This document shows, piece by piece, positions 1-10,280 of a stretch of 64,000 nucleotides of DNA. The position numbers and the translations under genes are program-made. Under the pieces are notes generated by a model. The model did not search any database. It was given only the letters and a program-made list of their open reading frames with translations, and was not told where the DNA came from. Position 1 is the first letter of the stretch. Each line of letters opens with the position of its first letter. Origin of the DNA: Lepidostoma basale (lineage: Eukaryota > Arthropoda > Insecta > Trichoptera > Lepidostomatidae); the NCBI GenBank assembly GCA_022606425.2, contig JAHDVF020000211.1, positions 3,472,001 to 3,536,000 on the forward strand, in the 5' to 3' direction.

Positions 1-186
1 ACTATTAGTTATCTATTTATTGCTTAAGCCATATTATAAACTTTAGTTATTATACTATTAATTGAGATCACCTTTAATCACTTTAGCTTTTTGCTTTTGG
101 AACAATAATCATTTAAAAAAAAAACTGGTTTGACCCCCATTGCCCACATCGGTTGGCAATGGTGATCAGCATGTTGACAATGGTGG

Positions 187-430
187 TCAACACAAATCGC
201 ACACATAATTGCAAGCTGAGTCCCACCCAGTGCAATCTGAATGAGCCCAAAGCCCACAAGAAGTGCACTGGAACAACATTTCATTATCTCGCCCGAATTC
301 GCCGCATACAAGACATTGGTTGTCAGGATCTTCTGCATCATCCTCTTTGTCGTCCTGGTACAAGTCATCAGTGTTCATATCTGACGCTGAAGTATTGTTC
401 GATTCCTGCAGAATTTTCTTCTTTATCTAT
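187..430 (-). pseudogene. C-terminal zinc-finger fragment of a pogo/Tigger-like transposase
   Basis: The minus-strand frame reads an acidic linker and then a Cys/His cluster: CLVC, CTSC, WAHSDC and CDLC, just before the stop. This C4HC3-like pattern is of the PHD type often found at the C-terminus of insect pogo-family transposases. The frame is open upstream of its first Met (378) to about 430, reading KKKILQESNN, so the Met is not a true start. The DDE catalytic core expected upstream is missing; a pogo-type HTH in another frame abuts instead. I infer an internally deleted transposon copy. Confidence 0.6.
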
Positions 431-592
431 GTTTTTCGCGTACCTCTTCTGAAGACTCGAAAACGGGATGTTCATTGTTTTCGCAGCTTTTCTTATTGAA
501 TAACCTTGTTCATCGATGAGCTCCACGACCTTTTTCAGGTTAGCAATAGACCAGTTAGCCTTATTTGTCTTTCTAGGACGAACGTTCGGTAT
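368..592 (-). pseudogene. N-terminal HTH (psq/CENP-B type) fragment of a pogo-like transposase
   Basis: The minus strand reads RPRKTNKANW, VVELIDEQGYSIRKAA and MNIPFSSLQKRY, a helix-turn-helix pattern typical of the N-terminus of pogo transposases, and stops at 368-370. At 593-594 it is preceded by a pyrimidine-rich tract ending TTTGTAG, which could be a splice acceptor. It overlaps the zinc-finger frame by one reading-frame shift, so the transposase is joined N-terminus to C-terminus with its middle lost. Direct repeats of CCATTGCC(C/T)ACATC at about 138, 661 and 1014 belong to the same element. Confidence 0.6.
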
Positions 593-1040
593 CTACAAAC
601 CAAAAATAAGATTATTTTATCAAAGACAGGAAATGTTAACAATAAGGGTCACCTGACTCCGATTGCCTACATCGGTAAAAAAGAGAAAAAACCTACCTTG
701 ACATAAAAGTAAAAGTGATAGTGGTAAAATGAGTTTGAAATCACGATCTAAAACGCTTTAGTCATTACATATCACAAGTGCAAAAAGAAACACTCAGTAG
801 TTTGATCCTTACCTTCGGATTTGTCCACTCGAAAAATTAGATCAGAAGGGCCCGAAAACTTGTTACGTCTACCACTCTCTAGCACGTGATGCGAACTGAG
901 TAAGCTGCCTACCGCTGGTGTTTCCGGCAAACAGCTAGCGTACGACGTCACTGAAACCGCCATCACGCGTATTGTTTTCGAATTAAAGGGGTGACTACCA
1001 TTGCCAACTGACTCCCATTGCCTACATCTCCCCTACACAA
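593..1040. other. Flank of the pogo-like remnant, no gene recognised
   Basis: This holds two copies of the subterminal direct repeat (about 655-675 and 1008-1027). A minus-strand frame (814-962) starts with Met and ends at a plausible GTAAGG donor near 814. Joining that donor to the acceptor at 593 does not keep the HTH frame open, so I do not call it an exon. Confidence 0.4.
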
Positions 1041-1364
1041 AATATCATTACAGAAGCGCTCGTAACAAAATGACGTCATCATTGGTGCCGTTTCGATTTG
1101 TAATCATATTTTTGTAACAACGTTTCCAATATTTTTTCTAACATATTCTCATACTCTGTACGAATGTGCATGCCCTTATTGTTGACTGCGAGTGAAGTAT
1201 CTCGATTGCGTCAGACGCCAGAGATAAAGTGTATCCGCCTTCGATGATGTTCCCCATGATTATTAGATGCGTAATAATATATATTGCATATAACAATTTT
1301 GTTTTGTAATTGTACAGTCATAAAAAAAACATATCTGTGTCAGCGGAGTTCATTTATTTCTCTC

Positions 1365-1845
1365 TCTCTCTCTGGTTTCAATCCTGGGATTGGTTTGCAG
1401 CAATTTCCTCTATTCTTCTCTTCCATTCTTCCCTGTCTTGTGCGGCTCTTTTGAAATCTGCATATGATGAGCAGCGCACGTCCACCAACAGGTCCTCCAG
1501 GTACTTTCGGCGTGGGCGTCCCCTAGAGTTTTTTCCCTCGGTCATACCCTCCATTATGGCATGCAAGAGGCCTTCTTATCGTATTACATGACCGATCCGT
1601 CTTGCACGCCTTTCGGACAAGGTCCTGAGCAGGTGCCTTCTTCCTTCGATTCTTTGGAGAACCTCCTCATTTGTAATTTGGTCTCTCCCGGAAATTCCTA
1701 ATAGTCTTCTATAGGACCACATCTCAAAAGCCTCTAGTCTCCGTTTATCTCTTTCGGATAGGCACCATGTCTCGCAGCCGTACATCAAGATACTCCATAC
1801 ATAGGTCTTGATGAGGAGTATTCTCAGTTTTAGGTTATTTATTTA
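1365..1845 (-). mobile_element. LINE ORF2 C-terminal fragment (GAA-tail group)
   Basis: The minus strand reads YGCETWCLSERDKRRLEAFE and RRLLGISGRDQITNEEVLQR, then after a frameshift GRPRRKYLEDLL. This is the typical region downstream of the reverse transcriptase domain in RTE-like LINEs. Only the 3' end is present and two frames are needed, so it is dead. A (TC)n run sits just beyond its 3' end at about 1361-1374. Confidence 0.8.
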
Positions 1846-2464
1846 TACTCGTACATTATAATTCAAACTTTTTTGTATGTTTTCCGTTGCAGCCTATGAA
1901 TTTATCACTGGAGTAAGCTAGCATCTATCCAGTGTTGTTCAGTCTCCAGTATAATGGAATTATGATTATAATCTACGGCGCAACCTTCGGCTTGTGCAAA
2001 AATTGCAAAATTACAAGAACCATTAATCATAGCGATCGTACATTGTAGTAGGTACGGTGCAAATCGGGACAAGGACATAGCCCCACGAACGGGCGAATTA
2101 CTAGCGGAGTTTGCGGCACGATTTGGTGATGGGCTAATGTGATCTGTTACAATGGTCGCCGCGTGGGTGTAGCCCCTTTTATACTACACTCCGCACTATA
2201 TGGGTGTTGTCCCCCTTTTACGAATACCTATTTTTAAATATGACCTAACTTTCCTTATCTTGAAAAGGACCTGCAAATCTCGCGAATGTTTACTATGTTA
2301 TTTTTGCGAAACTGTTGAATGACACATAACTCAAGAACGGGCCTTTCCTATCGTAATTATTGTTTCCTAATTTCTGGCATACGGAAGACTTGAAACTAGA
2401 ACATGAAATAATTCATATTTTAAGAATTAATTGTATCTCAATAGAGACGAAGACGTAAATTATT
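1846..2464. other. No gene seen
   Basis: AT-rich sequence with a moderately GC-richer patch at 2060-2220 that has no convincing ORF or splice pair. It could be an old repeat; I see no second copy in the window. Confidence 0.4.
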
Positions 2465-2660
2465 TGGAAACAGAATATGGTGGTCGAGGCGTTTACAGGA
2501 CTATCGCTTTTTGTAATACAACATTCCCCATTCCACCCTTCTTACGAACACCACGTCTGACAATTATTATTGAAAGTTGTATATATGCTACCATGTTGAG
2601 AAACATTTCACATATTTTAGTTCAATCTACAGTAGCGCCATCTATTGAGACTAGATGTAA
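2465..2660. repeat. Interspersed repeat, inverted copy at 42370-42570
   Basis: The stretch carrying GTTTACAGGACT, ACATTCCCCATTCCACC and GAAAGTTGTATATATG recurs as its reverse complement at about 42400-42560. No coding potential or terminal structure is clear, so its class is unknown. Confidence 0.6.
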
Positions 2661-2787
2661 ACGTTAATCAGAAAATCTTTATTAATGTAAAGTGAAAGGC
2701 TGTCAACCCAATTATCACACATTACTAGACAACGCCTGGAGAAAACTCTCCAATTTTTATATGCTTTTAACTTTGACCAGTTTTATA

Positions 2788-2863
2788 CAACATTTTGTTT
2801 TTTTGAATGTATACAAATACTTGTAGCTTCAAGTATTTGTATACATTAAAAAAAACAAAATGT
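2788..2863. repeat. Near-perfect 34-bp-arm hairpin
   Basis: ACATTTTGTTTTTTTGAATG and ATACAAATACTTG form the left arm. After a 6-base loop the complement CAAGTATTTGTATACATT... runs back to ACAAAATGT. About 34 bp per arm with few mismatches; AT-rich, with no promoter or gene beside it. Confidence 0.75.
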
Positions 2864-3014
2864 TTAATAAATATTTTACTTTTGTTCTAGTTAGTGGATG
2901 TATGATAGGAAGACAAAATATATATTATAGTTAATTAGCGGACCCGACAGACGATGTCGTGCCCGAACTTTGACTTACCTGCTATTAGCTGGCAAGATAA
3001 ATAATCAAAATATT

Positions 3015-3240
3015 ACAGAATTTGACATCAGCGCCATCTATGGTAAACAAACATAGCTATGAATTATTCTCAGAAGGTCAATTATCCACGAACTTCCCAG
3101 ATAATGGTCACCTACCGTGTCCAATTTTGAATCTAAACCATCCAGGAATCCACTCAAACACACAAAAAAATTCATCAAAATCGGTCCAGCCGTTTAGGAG
3201 GAGTTCAACTTCATTCGCCTGTACAGAAGAATTATATATA
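3015..3240. repeat. Interspersed repeat with 'AAAATCGGTCCAGCCGTTTA' end
   Basis: It ends with AAAATCGGTCCAGCCGTTTA and GGAGGAGTTCA and then an ATATATATAAAGAT tail. That type of sequence is widespread at the 3' ends of arthropod LINEs, so I read this as a 3' UTR fragment. No intact ORF. Confidence 0.5.
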
Positions 3241-3246
3241 TAAAGA

Positions 3247-3350
3247 TAACATTAATACGAATGAAAACGTCCGTTTCCTAGAAGTTTTATTATATTTTAT
3301 GGGAATGACATGTTTCGCCCTGCTAAGGCTTATCAAATCATATATTCGAA
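3247..3350. repeat. Foldback family 1, single left arm
   Basis: Arm consensus seen elsewhere many times: ACGAATGAAAACG, CTAGAAGTTTTATTATATTT, GGGAATGACATGTTTCGCC, CTAAGGC, TTATCAAAT. The opposite arm is missing, so this is a solo or decayed copy. Confidence 0.75.
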
Positions 3351-3584
3351 TGATATGTCCAAAATGAATTGTCCACAAGATTGAGAAGTATTTTCGTTTT
3401 TTCTTCTTCTGCATTATCTTGATTACATAAATCTTTTTACATTTACCACATTTAATTCACATTTATTTTTTGGGATAAATGAAATAATTATTTTAAATTG
3501 TGGATGTAGCAATCTTTTCTGTGTTTTAATGAATCAAGCATTAACTATAGACAGCAATGACGAAAATTCAAATTAACTAATTAA

Positions 3585-3905
3585 CCACCACGTCGTCTCC
3601 CCGAAGGGGTAGGCAGAAATAATGGACCGCCACACTGTTCTTTCCAGACATACTTCTCTCGATTTCCTCAACATTCCTACACCGTGTCACGCACGCACGT
3701 CGATTTCTCCGACTCCTCACGTGGCCGACGTTTTCCTCGGTCTTCTACTATTTGTAGTTCCGTTTACATCGTTAACGTATACTTTTTTTTAACCATTCTT
3801 TCCACGTGTTCAAATCATCTTAATGATCCTTTCATTATTTTGTTCATAACACTTTCATTCGCACTGCATTCCCTTCTTATATTTTCATTCGACACTCGTA
3901 TAATG
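3585..3905 (-). mobile_element. TTAG-tail LINE, 3' fragment
   Basis: Reverse complement of the abundant LINE 3' end: terminal CCGAAGGGGTAGGCAGAAAT block, then RRACMT/EAREICQE-type coding sequence, and back to the SNENIRSECGAN region. Several frameshifts and an internal loss (the HDQINQ segment is missing) make it non-coding. Confidence 0.85.
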
Positions 3906-4009
3906 TAACCTATTTATATTATAATTAGTAATCCGCCATCTGTCGGCTTGAATGTGAACATTTTAAGAAAAGAATGTCTCACTCCAAAAGTGTGTCCTAG
4001 TTCCGAAGT

Positions 4010-4310
4010 GACGGAGGCGGTCGAGTGCTGCATTTTTAAATGCGTCGCTCCTTTAAAACAGACAAACAGATTGTTCAATTGTGTTGCCTCCGTTGCAGGC
4101 GGCATTAGCACGTAATTACGAATTCAATAATTTGCGCAGCTGCCGAACGGCGAATAATTGTGTCAGTGTCAAAACAATCTCGCGACAGACGCGGCCGCTC
4201 TTGCGCCGTGTCTGCTGTCTGCCTCCGTGCCACGGGCTGGCGCTGGCGAGCCGCCCGCCGCGCCGCCCGCCGATCTGACGGCGGCTTGGGATAGGTCGTG
4301 GGGTACTGCT
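4010..4310. other. GC- and CpG-rich island upstream of mnb
   Basis: A strongly GC-rich block in AT-rich surroundings, peaking at 4190-4290 with GCCGCCCGCCGCGCCGCCC. Open frames exist on both strands, but none shows a recognisable protein. It lies about 7 kb upstream of the first recognised mnb exon, so an upstream non-coding exon or promoter of mnb is possible; that is inference from composition and position only. Confidence 0.3.
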
Positions 4311-4436
4311 TTTTGCTATGAAAATATTCGCCTCTCCCAATATCATCAATTGATATGCTTCAAACCTTATCGGACGCTAGCTTTTGTATCTTTTTTATAC
4401 GTTATTCTATCAATATTAAATTTTTAAAGGCACTGT

Positions 4437-4606
4437 GTATGTTAATTGCTCCATTTGTAATATTCAATTGACAAAATAATCACGCGCAGATTACACAGAC
4501 AACAAGATTCAACATAATTCTTCGTGTCATCTCACATGTGCCGTACGACCGCAACGTCAAAATTCTGTTGTCAAGTCAGAGGTGACTTACGCCCGTCAAG
4601 GGTTAA
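4437..4606 (-). repeat. TTAA-ended interspersed repeat (partner at 12681)
   Basis: The reverse complement starts TTAACCCTTGACGGGCGTAA, then GTCACCTCTGA and CACATGTGAG. The same sequence runs on the plus strand at 12681-12845. TTAA at the outer end suggests a piggyBac-like MITE, but no matching inverted repeat was found at the other end. Confidence 0.55.
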
Positions 4607-4704
4607 TATTTAAGACCATTTTGTTTAGACAATTATTATTTGTGTATGAAATTGATTGCAATTTGAACTTCTAAAAACTGTTTGGTAAATATACATGGAA
4701 ACTA

Positions 4705-4990
4705 ACTAACCATCACGCCGTTTCCCGGAGGGGTAGGCAGAGAGGATGGACCGCCACATTGCTCTATCCTGACATGTCGTAACACGTACGCACGTCGATT
4801 TTTCCGACTTCGAATGTGGCCGCCTTTTTTTTTAGCAATTGATTAATTTGGTCATGCCATGTTTTCCTCGGCCATTCTCTGCTTCTTTTTCCATTCGCTC
4901 TGCTTGTATACAACTTTTCAAGAATTTTCTCATCCATTCGTTCTATAGTATATGTCCAAACCATCTAACTGATCTTTTTTCAGTCAAATC
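4705..4990 (-). mobile_element. TTAG-tail LINE, divergent 3' fragment
   Basis: Begins with AACTAACTAACCATCACGCC, the reverse complement of the tail and last codons, followed by a coding remnant reading KTWHDQINQLL and RMDEKILEKLYTS. The 'CGGAGGGGTAGGCAGAG' variant marks a subfamily different from the 37250 copy. Confidence 0.85.
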
Positions 4991-5027
4991 ATCTCAGTGT
5001 TTCTAGAAAAAAAAGTAAAACACCCAT

Positions 5028-5300
5028 ATTCAATATTTCAAATGATGAGATGTCTGTTTTCTGGAAGTTTTATTATGTTTTATGGAAATGAGATGTTTAG
5101 CCTTACTAAGGTATTATCAAATGTTAAAGGTATTATTATATTTGATTATGCCTTAGAAAGGCGAAACACGTCTTTATCATAAAATATAGTAAAACTTCTA
5201 GAAAACAGATGTTTTCTTTCATATTGAATATCTTAAGATCTAACAAAGACTAAGGTGTTCCACGCAAATATATTCACTATTGTCTTAACATTGATGTGAA
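5028..5300. repeat. Foldback family 1 copy
   Basis: Left arm TCTGTTTTCTGGAAGTTTTA ... CCTTACTAAGG and right arm CCTTAGAAAGGCGAAACACG ... CTTCTAGAAAACAGA face each other around a spacer of about 40 bp. Sequence from 5250 resembles part of another arm (GATGTGAAACTCCATAAGAA). Confidence 0.8.
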
Positions 5301-5540
5301 ACTCCATAAGAAATTAGATCTATTGAAATTCGTTTTATTATATTTTAATGCCTTAGAAAAACAATGCGTGACAATTAAAAAACAAAAACAAAACAATTTC
5401 GGTACGCGGTTTTCAATTTATCTGAAATATGAAATTTTGCTAGAATTTCAATCATAATATATATAATCCTCCGTGTATCAAAAATAATCCGGTCGAATCA
5501 GGGACTAAACGGGCAAGTGTTGAAAATTATGGTCTCTAAC

Positions 5541-6080
5541 TAACCAACTAATTAACCATCACGCCAATTCTCCGGAGGGGTAGGCAGAGAGGATGGATCG
5601 CCACAATGCTCTGTCCTGGCATACCTCTCGGGATTCCTCTACATTCATACATCATACCATGCACGCACGTCGATTATTCCGACTTCGAATGTGACCGCCT
5701 TTTAGTAATTGATTAATTTGCTCATGCCATGTTTTCTTCGGTCGTCCTCGGCTTCTTTTTCCACTAACGCTGCTTGTGTACAACTTTTTAACCATTCTAC
5801 TCTCATCCATTCATTCCATATGTCCAAACCATCTCAGGGATCATTTTTTAATTTTATTCATGATGCAGTCATCTGCCTTACATTTCTTTCTTATTTCATC
5901 GTTCGGTATTCTATCATACAACGTTTTCCCGCACATTCTTCTTAGTGATCTCATTTCTACGGCGTTTATCCTGCTTTCGTCCTTCTTTTGCCAGCTCCAA
6001 GCTTCACTTCCATACGTGAGGGTTGGCACTAGAATGATCTCAATGCTTTGTTTATACATATTTTTGCACACAATAAAATT
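5541..6080 (-). mobile_element. TTAG-tail LINE, 3' fragment
   Basis: Runs from the tail block (AACTAATTAACCATCACGCC) back to a frame reading PTLTYGSEAWSWQKKDESRI, NAVEMRSLRRMCGKTLYDRI and EIRKKCKADDCIMNKIKK. The last 200 codons of ORF2 are represented but interrupted. Confidence 0.88.
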
Positions 6081-6530
6081 CTCGATATACAGAATGCTTT
6101 TTAAATCATCTGATAAAATAATTTGGCATCTGCGTAATGTTTAGAATAAACCTTGTGTTTTTCTTTTCCTTCTAAATCTTGTTAGGGTGTGTTTGTTTTC
6201 TGAAGTGTGAATTATCACTGTCTAGTCGTTTTTCTGTGCCCTAAGCATCGGCTTATCATTTCGGTACATCCCCGCAGTGCTCATCGACGCCATAGCGCCT
6301 GCGGCCAGCGCCCCCGCGATTGATTTGCCTCCTTTGGTTTCGTTAAGGCTTCTTTTGTGCGATAATTATTGGAGAGCCAATCTCTGGCGACCCAATTCGA
6401 CAAGTAAGAAATTTAGCAGACTCTCTATGCGCCGCTGAGACGCCAAAATCGCTCCGATATTATTATTATACTTTTAGCGATCAAACAAATTATTATTTAT
6501 GATTATTATTTTAAGAATTAAACGCTGTTT
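6081..6530. other. No gene seen
   Basis: AT-rich flanks with a GC-richer patch at 6280-6440 (GCATCGGC, GACGCCATAGCGCC). No ORF, splice pair or repeat partner was recognised. Confidence 0.35.
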
Positions 6531-6534
6531 ATTC

Positions 6535-6755
6535 CTTATTTATTGTTTCTTGAACAATGATGTAAAACTCCATAATACGTAATTAATATAAATGAATACG
6601 TCTGTGATCTAGGAGTTTTATTAAGTGTTTTTATGGAATGGCATGTTTCGCCCTACTAAGGCATTATCAAACATTTGAACATAAAATAAACTTAATAAAA
6701 CTCCAAGAAGACAGACGTTTTAATTTATATTAATAGCTGTTTATTCCCTTGGCGT
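6535..6755. repeat. Foldback family 1 copy
   Basis: Complete outer ends: TTTATTGTTTCTTGAACAAT and GATGTAAAACTCCATAATAC, then AGGAGTTTTATTAAG and GGCATGTTTCGCCCTACTAA. The return arm AATAAAACTCCAAGAAGACA is shortened. Confidence 0.8.
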
Positions 6756-6839
6756 GAGTTTATTTATCAATCTAGATCAGGGATGGACAAATTGGACCTT
6801 TCATTGAGTCGGCTTCCATTTAATTTTTTTTATTTTGTT

Positions 6840-7180
6840 ATTGTTATGCATATTTTTTAAAGAGTGGACCGACATACTGTGATTTTTCAACATTCTTTCC
6901 TCAACACTCGTACATCGTGTTTGCACGCACGTCGATTTTTCCGACTCCACGCGTGGCCGACATTTAATGTGTGATTAATTTGTTCGTCCCACGTTTTCTT
7001 CTTTCACCAGTTCCATGCTTCATTCTCATACACAAGAGTCGTACAAGAACACAAATTTTCTCATATAATATGTATTTACATTTTACATACTTAAACAGTC
7101 GATGTCATCTATTGCTGGACATAGGCCTCCCCCATACTTCTCCACATATTCCTATCTTGTTCCCTTCGCATCCAGTCACC
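6840..7180 (-). mobile_element. LINE 3' fragments
   Basis: 6840-7050 is a degraded TTAG-tail LINE end (CACGCACGTCGATTTTTCCG, CGTGGCCGACATTTAA). 7095-7180 is the end of a different LINE: TATTGCTGGACATAGGCCTC is the complement of the common '...GEAYVQQ' terminus. Both are non-functional. Confidence 0.7.
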
Positions 7181-7689
7181 AGCAGTATTTTTAATGTATT
7201 TACGTTTAAGACATGTGTAATATGTAATTATGTTAATTTAATTTGAATTTTACATGAAATGTACGAAATAATATAAATAAATGTACGAATAATAAACGAA
7301 AAATAAGAATGCTGCTATAATTTATATCACGAGTGTCCGCGTCCACCTATATACTGCACTGTCATTAGGTGATATCAATAATTTTCCTGATAAATTTGTA
7401 TAATGGAATAAACTTCGTACATGTTAGTTATTCCACATCGTTCATTTCATTATTTTGCTAGTTCCAGGCTTCTTGGTTATATAGTACATAGCGGTTTATA
7501 CTAGAATTCCATTGCGCACAAACATTTTGTCACATACATTATGTCGTTATTTTAATTATGCGCAAAAATGATTACTTTGAAAATTGTAAGTGATTTCCTC
7601 ATTCAAAATAAAGTAGGACGCAGGTAAGCCTGCCTGTCTACAAAAAAGTAACCATAATATTTGGTAAGAAACGTGCAAATCTGTGCGGA
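7181..7689. other. No gene seen
   Basis: AT-rich sequence with no convincing ORF or repeat ends. Short LINE-like words recur near 7450-7550 but cannot be placed. Confidence 0.35.
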
Positions 7690-7935
7690 ATAGTGAACTC
7701 GTTGCGAAAACCGCAGGTTCTGAATTGTGTACCGTATTGTCAAGCGGGAGAGGGGCGAGGAAGACATTCGCACGCGACGCAACAGTCCAAAAGCTGCCTC
7801 ATTTTGAGATATTTTCCCTACAGCCGCCACCGGCCCGGCGGCGTTTCGCCTCGCGTGTCCCCGCGCACTTTGGCCGCCGCCACGCGGCCAATGCACGCGG
7901 CATCCGCCTTTGGCGCCAAAATTAATACATTCAGA
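7690..7935. other. CpG-rich island upstream of mnb
   Basis: Abrupt GC-rich block (GCCGCCACCGGCCCGGCGGC, GTTTCGCCTCGCGTG, CCGCGCACTTTGGCCGCCGC) containing CACGCGGCCAATG. Overlapping frames are open on both strands, which GC-rich DNA allows by chance. At 3.3 kb upstream of the first recognised mnb exon it is a candidate promoter or 5' UTR exon; no coding evidence. Confidence 0.3.
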
Positions 7936-8044
7936 CGCCACGGGCGCCAGCGTCACACTCCAATAACAAATTACGATAATATTTAAAAAAAAGAACGATC
8001 TTTGCGACAGAAGCTTTTTTTTTATCAGTACGACTTCCTTTCTA

Positions 8045-8600
8045 TATTTTTGTTTCTTTAACGATGGTGTGAAACTCCATATTAAATAATTAATACGAAT
8101 TAAAAGTCTATTTTCTAGAAGTTTAATAATATTTTATTCTATGGGAAATGACACGTTTCGCCTTGCTAAAGCATTCTTCTTCTTCTGCCTGTATTGACCG
8201 TTCACTCCTGGACGTAGGCCTCCTCTCGCATTTTCCATTCTCTTCTATCCTGAGCGTTCCACATCCAGGCACTTTCCGCACTTCTCCGGACATCGTCGCG
8301 CCAACGCAACTGTGGGCGCCCAACTCCACGCTTTGCCGTCCTTGGCCACCAGCACAGCAGTCGCCTTGTCCACTTTTCATCTGGATCGCGAGCGACATGT
8401 CCCGCCCATCGCCACTTGAGGGTTGCGGCCATCTTGATAACATCGGAAACCTTTTTCCTGACTCTTATGTCCTCATTTCTGAGTCTGTCCCGTAAACTGA
8501 TACCCAACATGGCTCTCTCCATTGCTCTCTGAGCTTGTTGGCACTTTTTGTGACATTGTGAAAGCATTATCAAATGCTTATTATTAAATACTTTTTTAAA
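8045..8600. repeat. Foldback family 1 copy interrupted by a LINE
   Basis: Left part 8045-8175 (GTGAAACTCCATATTAAATA ... GACACGTTTCGCCTTGCTAA) continues after the insertion at 8561 (AAAGCATTATCAAATG). Removing 8176-8568 restores the family consensus at the centre of the palindrome. Confidence 0.85.
8176..8560 (-). mobile_element. LINE 3' fragment with 8-bp target-site duplication
   Basis: The minus strand reads RAMERAMLGISLRDRLRNED, KVSDVIKMAATLKWRWAGHV, WWPRTAKRGVGRPQLRWRDD and REEAYVQE, the C-terminal part of a LINE ORF2, with a (GAA)n tail at 8176-8187. Both ends are flanked by AAAGCATT (8168-8175 and 8561-8568), a target-site duplication, so this is a 5'-truncated insertion of about 385 bp. 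The frame is nearly intact, suggesting a rather young copy. Confidence 0.92.
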
Positions 8601-8935
8601 AATCATTTGTTTGTGAGAATTGTCTCTTTGTCTATACTATCTTTTTATGTACATTAAATGTGTCATGTTTTCCCTGCAGATCCTCAATCTCATTACACCT
8701 ATCGTCTAGCCATTTCTATTTAGCTTCTTTAATTTGACTTCCCTTATGTTTTTTAAAGGTTGTATTACATATTATATTACACTATCGCTTTGATTTATTG
8801 GCTTTTATAGTGATCTCGATTGAAACCCTTGTCGATGCGTAGGTAAAATTACGTACGATTTATGACGCTAATAAGCAGTGTGCTACTTTTTAGAAGTCTT
8901 CCTAAGCTACGTCACGCGTTTAGCCCACAATTAAG

Positions 8936-9143
8936 AATAATTCATACGAATGAAATTGTCTATATTCTAGAATTTTTAATATATTTTGTGGGAATGACGG
9001 CTTTCTACGTTATTATCAAACAAATAATTCTATTTGATAGATGTCATTCCCATAAAATATAATAAAATTTCTAGAAAATATACGTTTTTATTGGTATAAA
9101 TTATTTAATATGGAGTTTTACATCATTGTTAAAAAAACAATAG
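8936..9143. repeat. Foldback family 1 copy
   Basis: Left arm CATACGAATGAAATTGTCTA ... GTGGGAATGACGG, right arm GATGTCATTCCCATAAAATA ... TTAATATGGAGTTTTACATC. The arms pair over most of 90 bp; the inner TTTCGCC core is lost on the left. Confidence 0.8.
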
Positions 9144-9304
9144 ATACGCAATTAAGAATATGTAAACTTTATTACGCGTATTCAAAAATATATATTATTA
9201 TAAGGAAACTATGACATTTTGTCATGAATATTGACGTATGACGTCTAAAATACAACCACATCGGAAACTTGATCTGGACATACAAAGTCATAGAAATATA
9301 AATT

Positions 9305-9500
9305 AAAACACTGTTTTCTACTTTTTTGATTTTTTTTTCTCGACATGTTTCGAAGGCTTTACATCTTTGTCATCGGGAGAATGATATAAGCCTTCGAAAC
9401 ACGTCGAGAAAAATGAAGTCAAAAGTGGAAAAAACTGTTTTAATCCATAATAAATCGTCATTATGGAATTCCATTGTTAACGCCTTAAGTTTATCTAAAA
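9305..9500. repeat. Foldback family 2 copy
   Basis: Arms CTCGACATGTTTCGAAGGCT and AGCCTTCGAAACACGTCGAG flank TTACATCTTTGTCATCGGGA. The right flank continues AAAGTGGAAAAAACTGTTTT and ends AACGCCTTAAGTTTATCTAA. Two more copies occur at 10045 and 61340. Confidence 0.8.
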
Positions 9501-9599
9501 ATATTGAAATTAAATACTATAATAGTATCGTATAAGGTAATAATAGCAGTAGTGAAGATTTGAAATATATGCATAATTATTTAAGAAATTGTATTAAAA

Positions 9600-9830
9600 A
9601 AAAATGGAATATTTTTCTTGTCACAACTCAGTGAAAAATGGTTGCATGTCCCTAATTTGCACATTTCACATGTCTGGCGGGCCCGCCGTTATTTTCAAGA
9701 GGGCCGCTCCGCTCTTAGGAAATACACTCCCCTTTTTTGAGTCGCGATTTCCATCGCGCATAATAAACCGGGGTAATGACCGATTTCGCCGCCGGCACAC
9801 ACAGCAACACACATTTGTTTTTTAGACTTT
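9600..9830. other. Unexplained GC-richer patch
   Basis: CTGGCGGGCCCGCCG and GCGCATAATAAACC lie in an open frame of 73 codons on the plus strand, with no recognisable domain. I see no splice sites that would link it to mnb. Confidence 0.25.
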
Positions 9831-10044
9831 GGGAATATTAATAAAAAAAAATGAGGAAAAACACCACACCAGTCGGCGGAATCAATAACGGTTTAACCCA
9901 TTACGGTAGGGTCCCTTGTCAATGTTCGTGGTTATTGAGGTTAATTGAATATTTTAGTCATAGGTTTTTTTTCTTGTGCTACTTCCGAACTTCAACAACA
10001 GACTTATAGTACCGAAAATATTTTTTTACTAGAAATATTTTTTT

Positions 10045-10280
10045 ATGAATTGAAACACTTTTTTCCACTTTTGAGTTTATTTTTCTCGACGTGTTTCGAA
10101 GGTTTTACACCTTCATCATCGGGAGAACGATATAAACTGAGTTTATGAAGGTGTAAAGCCTTCGAAACATGTGTAGAAAAATAAACTTAAAAGTGGAAAA
10201 AACGGTGTTTAAATTCATAAAAAATCGTCATTATTGAATTCCACAGTGTTAAGGCGTTAAGTTTATCTAAAATTAGAAAT
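10045..10280. repeat. Foldback family 2 copy
   Basis: TCTCGACGTGTTTCGAAGGT / GCCTTCGAAACATGTGTAGA arms around TTCATCATCGGGAGAACGAT. Outer sequences CACTTTTTTCCACTTTTGAG and AAAAGTGGAAAAAACGGTG are also complementary. Confidence 0.8.

Noticed and set aside
814..962. First exon spliced to the pogo HTH at 592
   Set aside because: The donor and acceptor phases do not join in the HTH frame; a stop follows the junction.
4116..4349. Arg/Pro-rich proteins in the GC-rich island
   Set aside because: Open frames on both strands result from GC content; no domain, start context or splice support.
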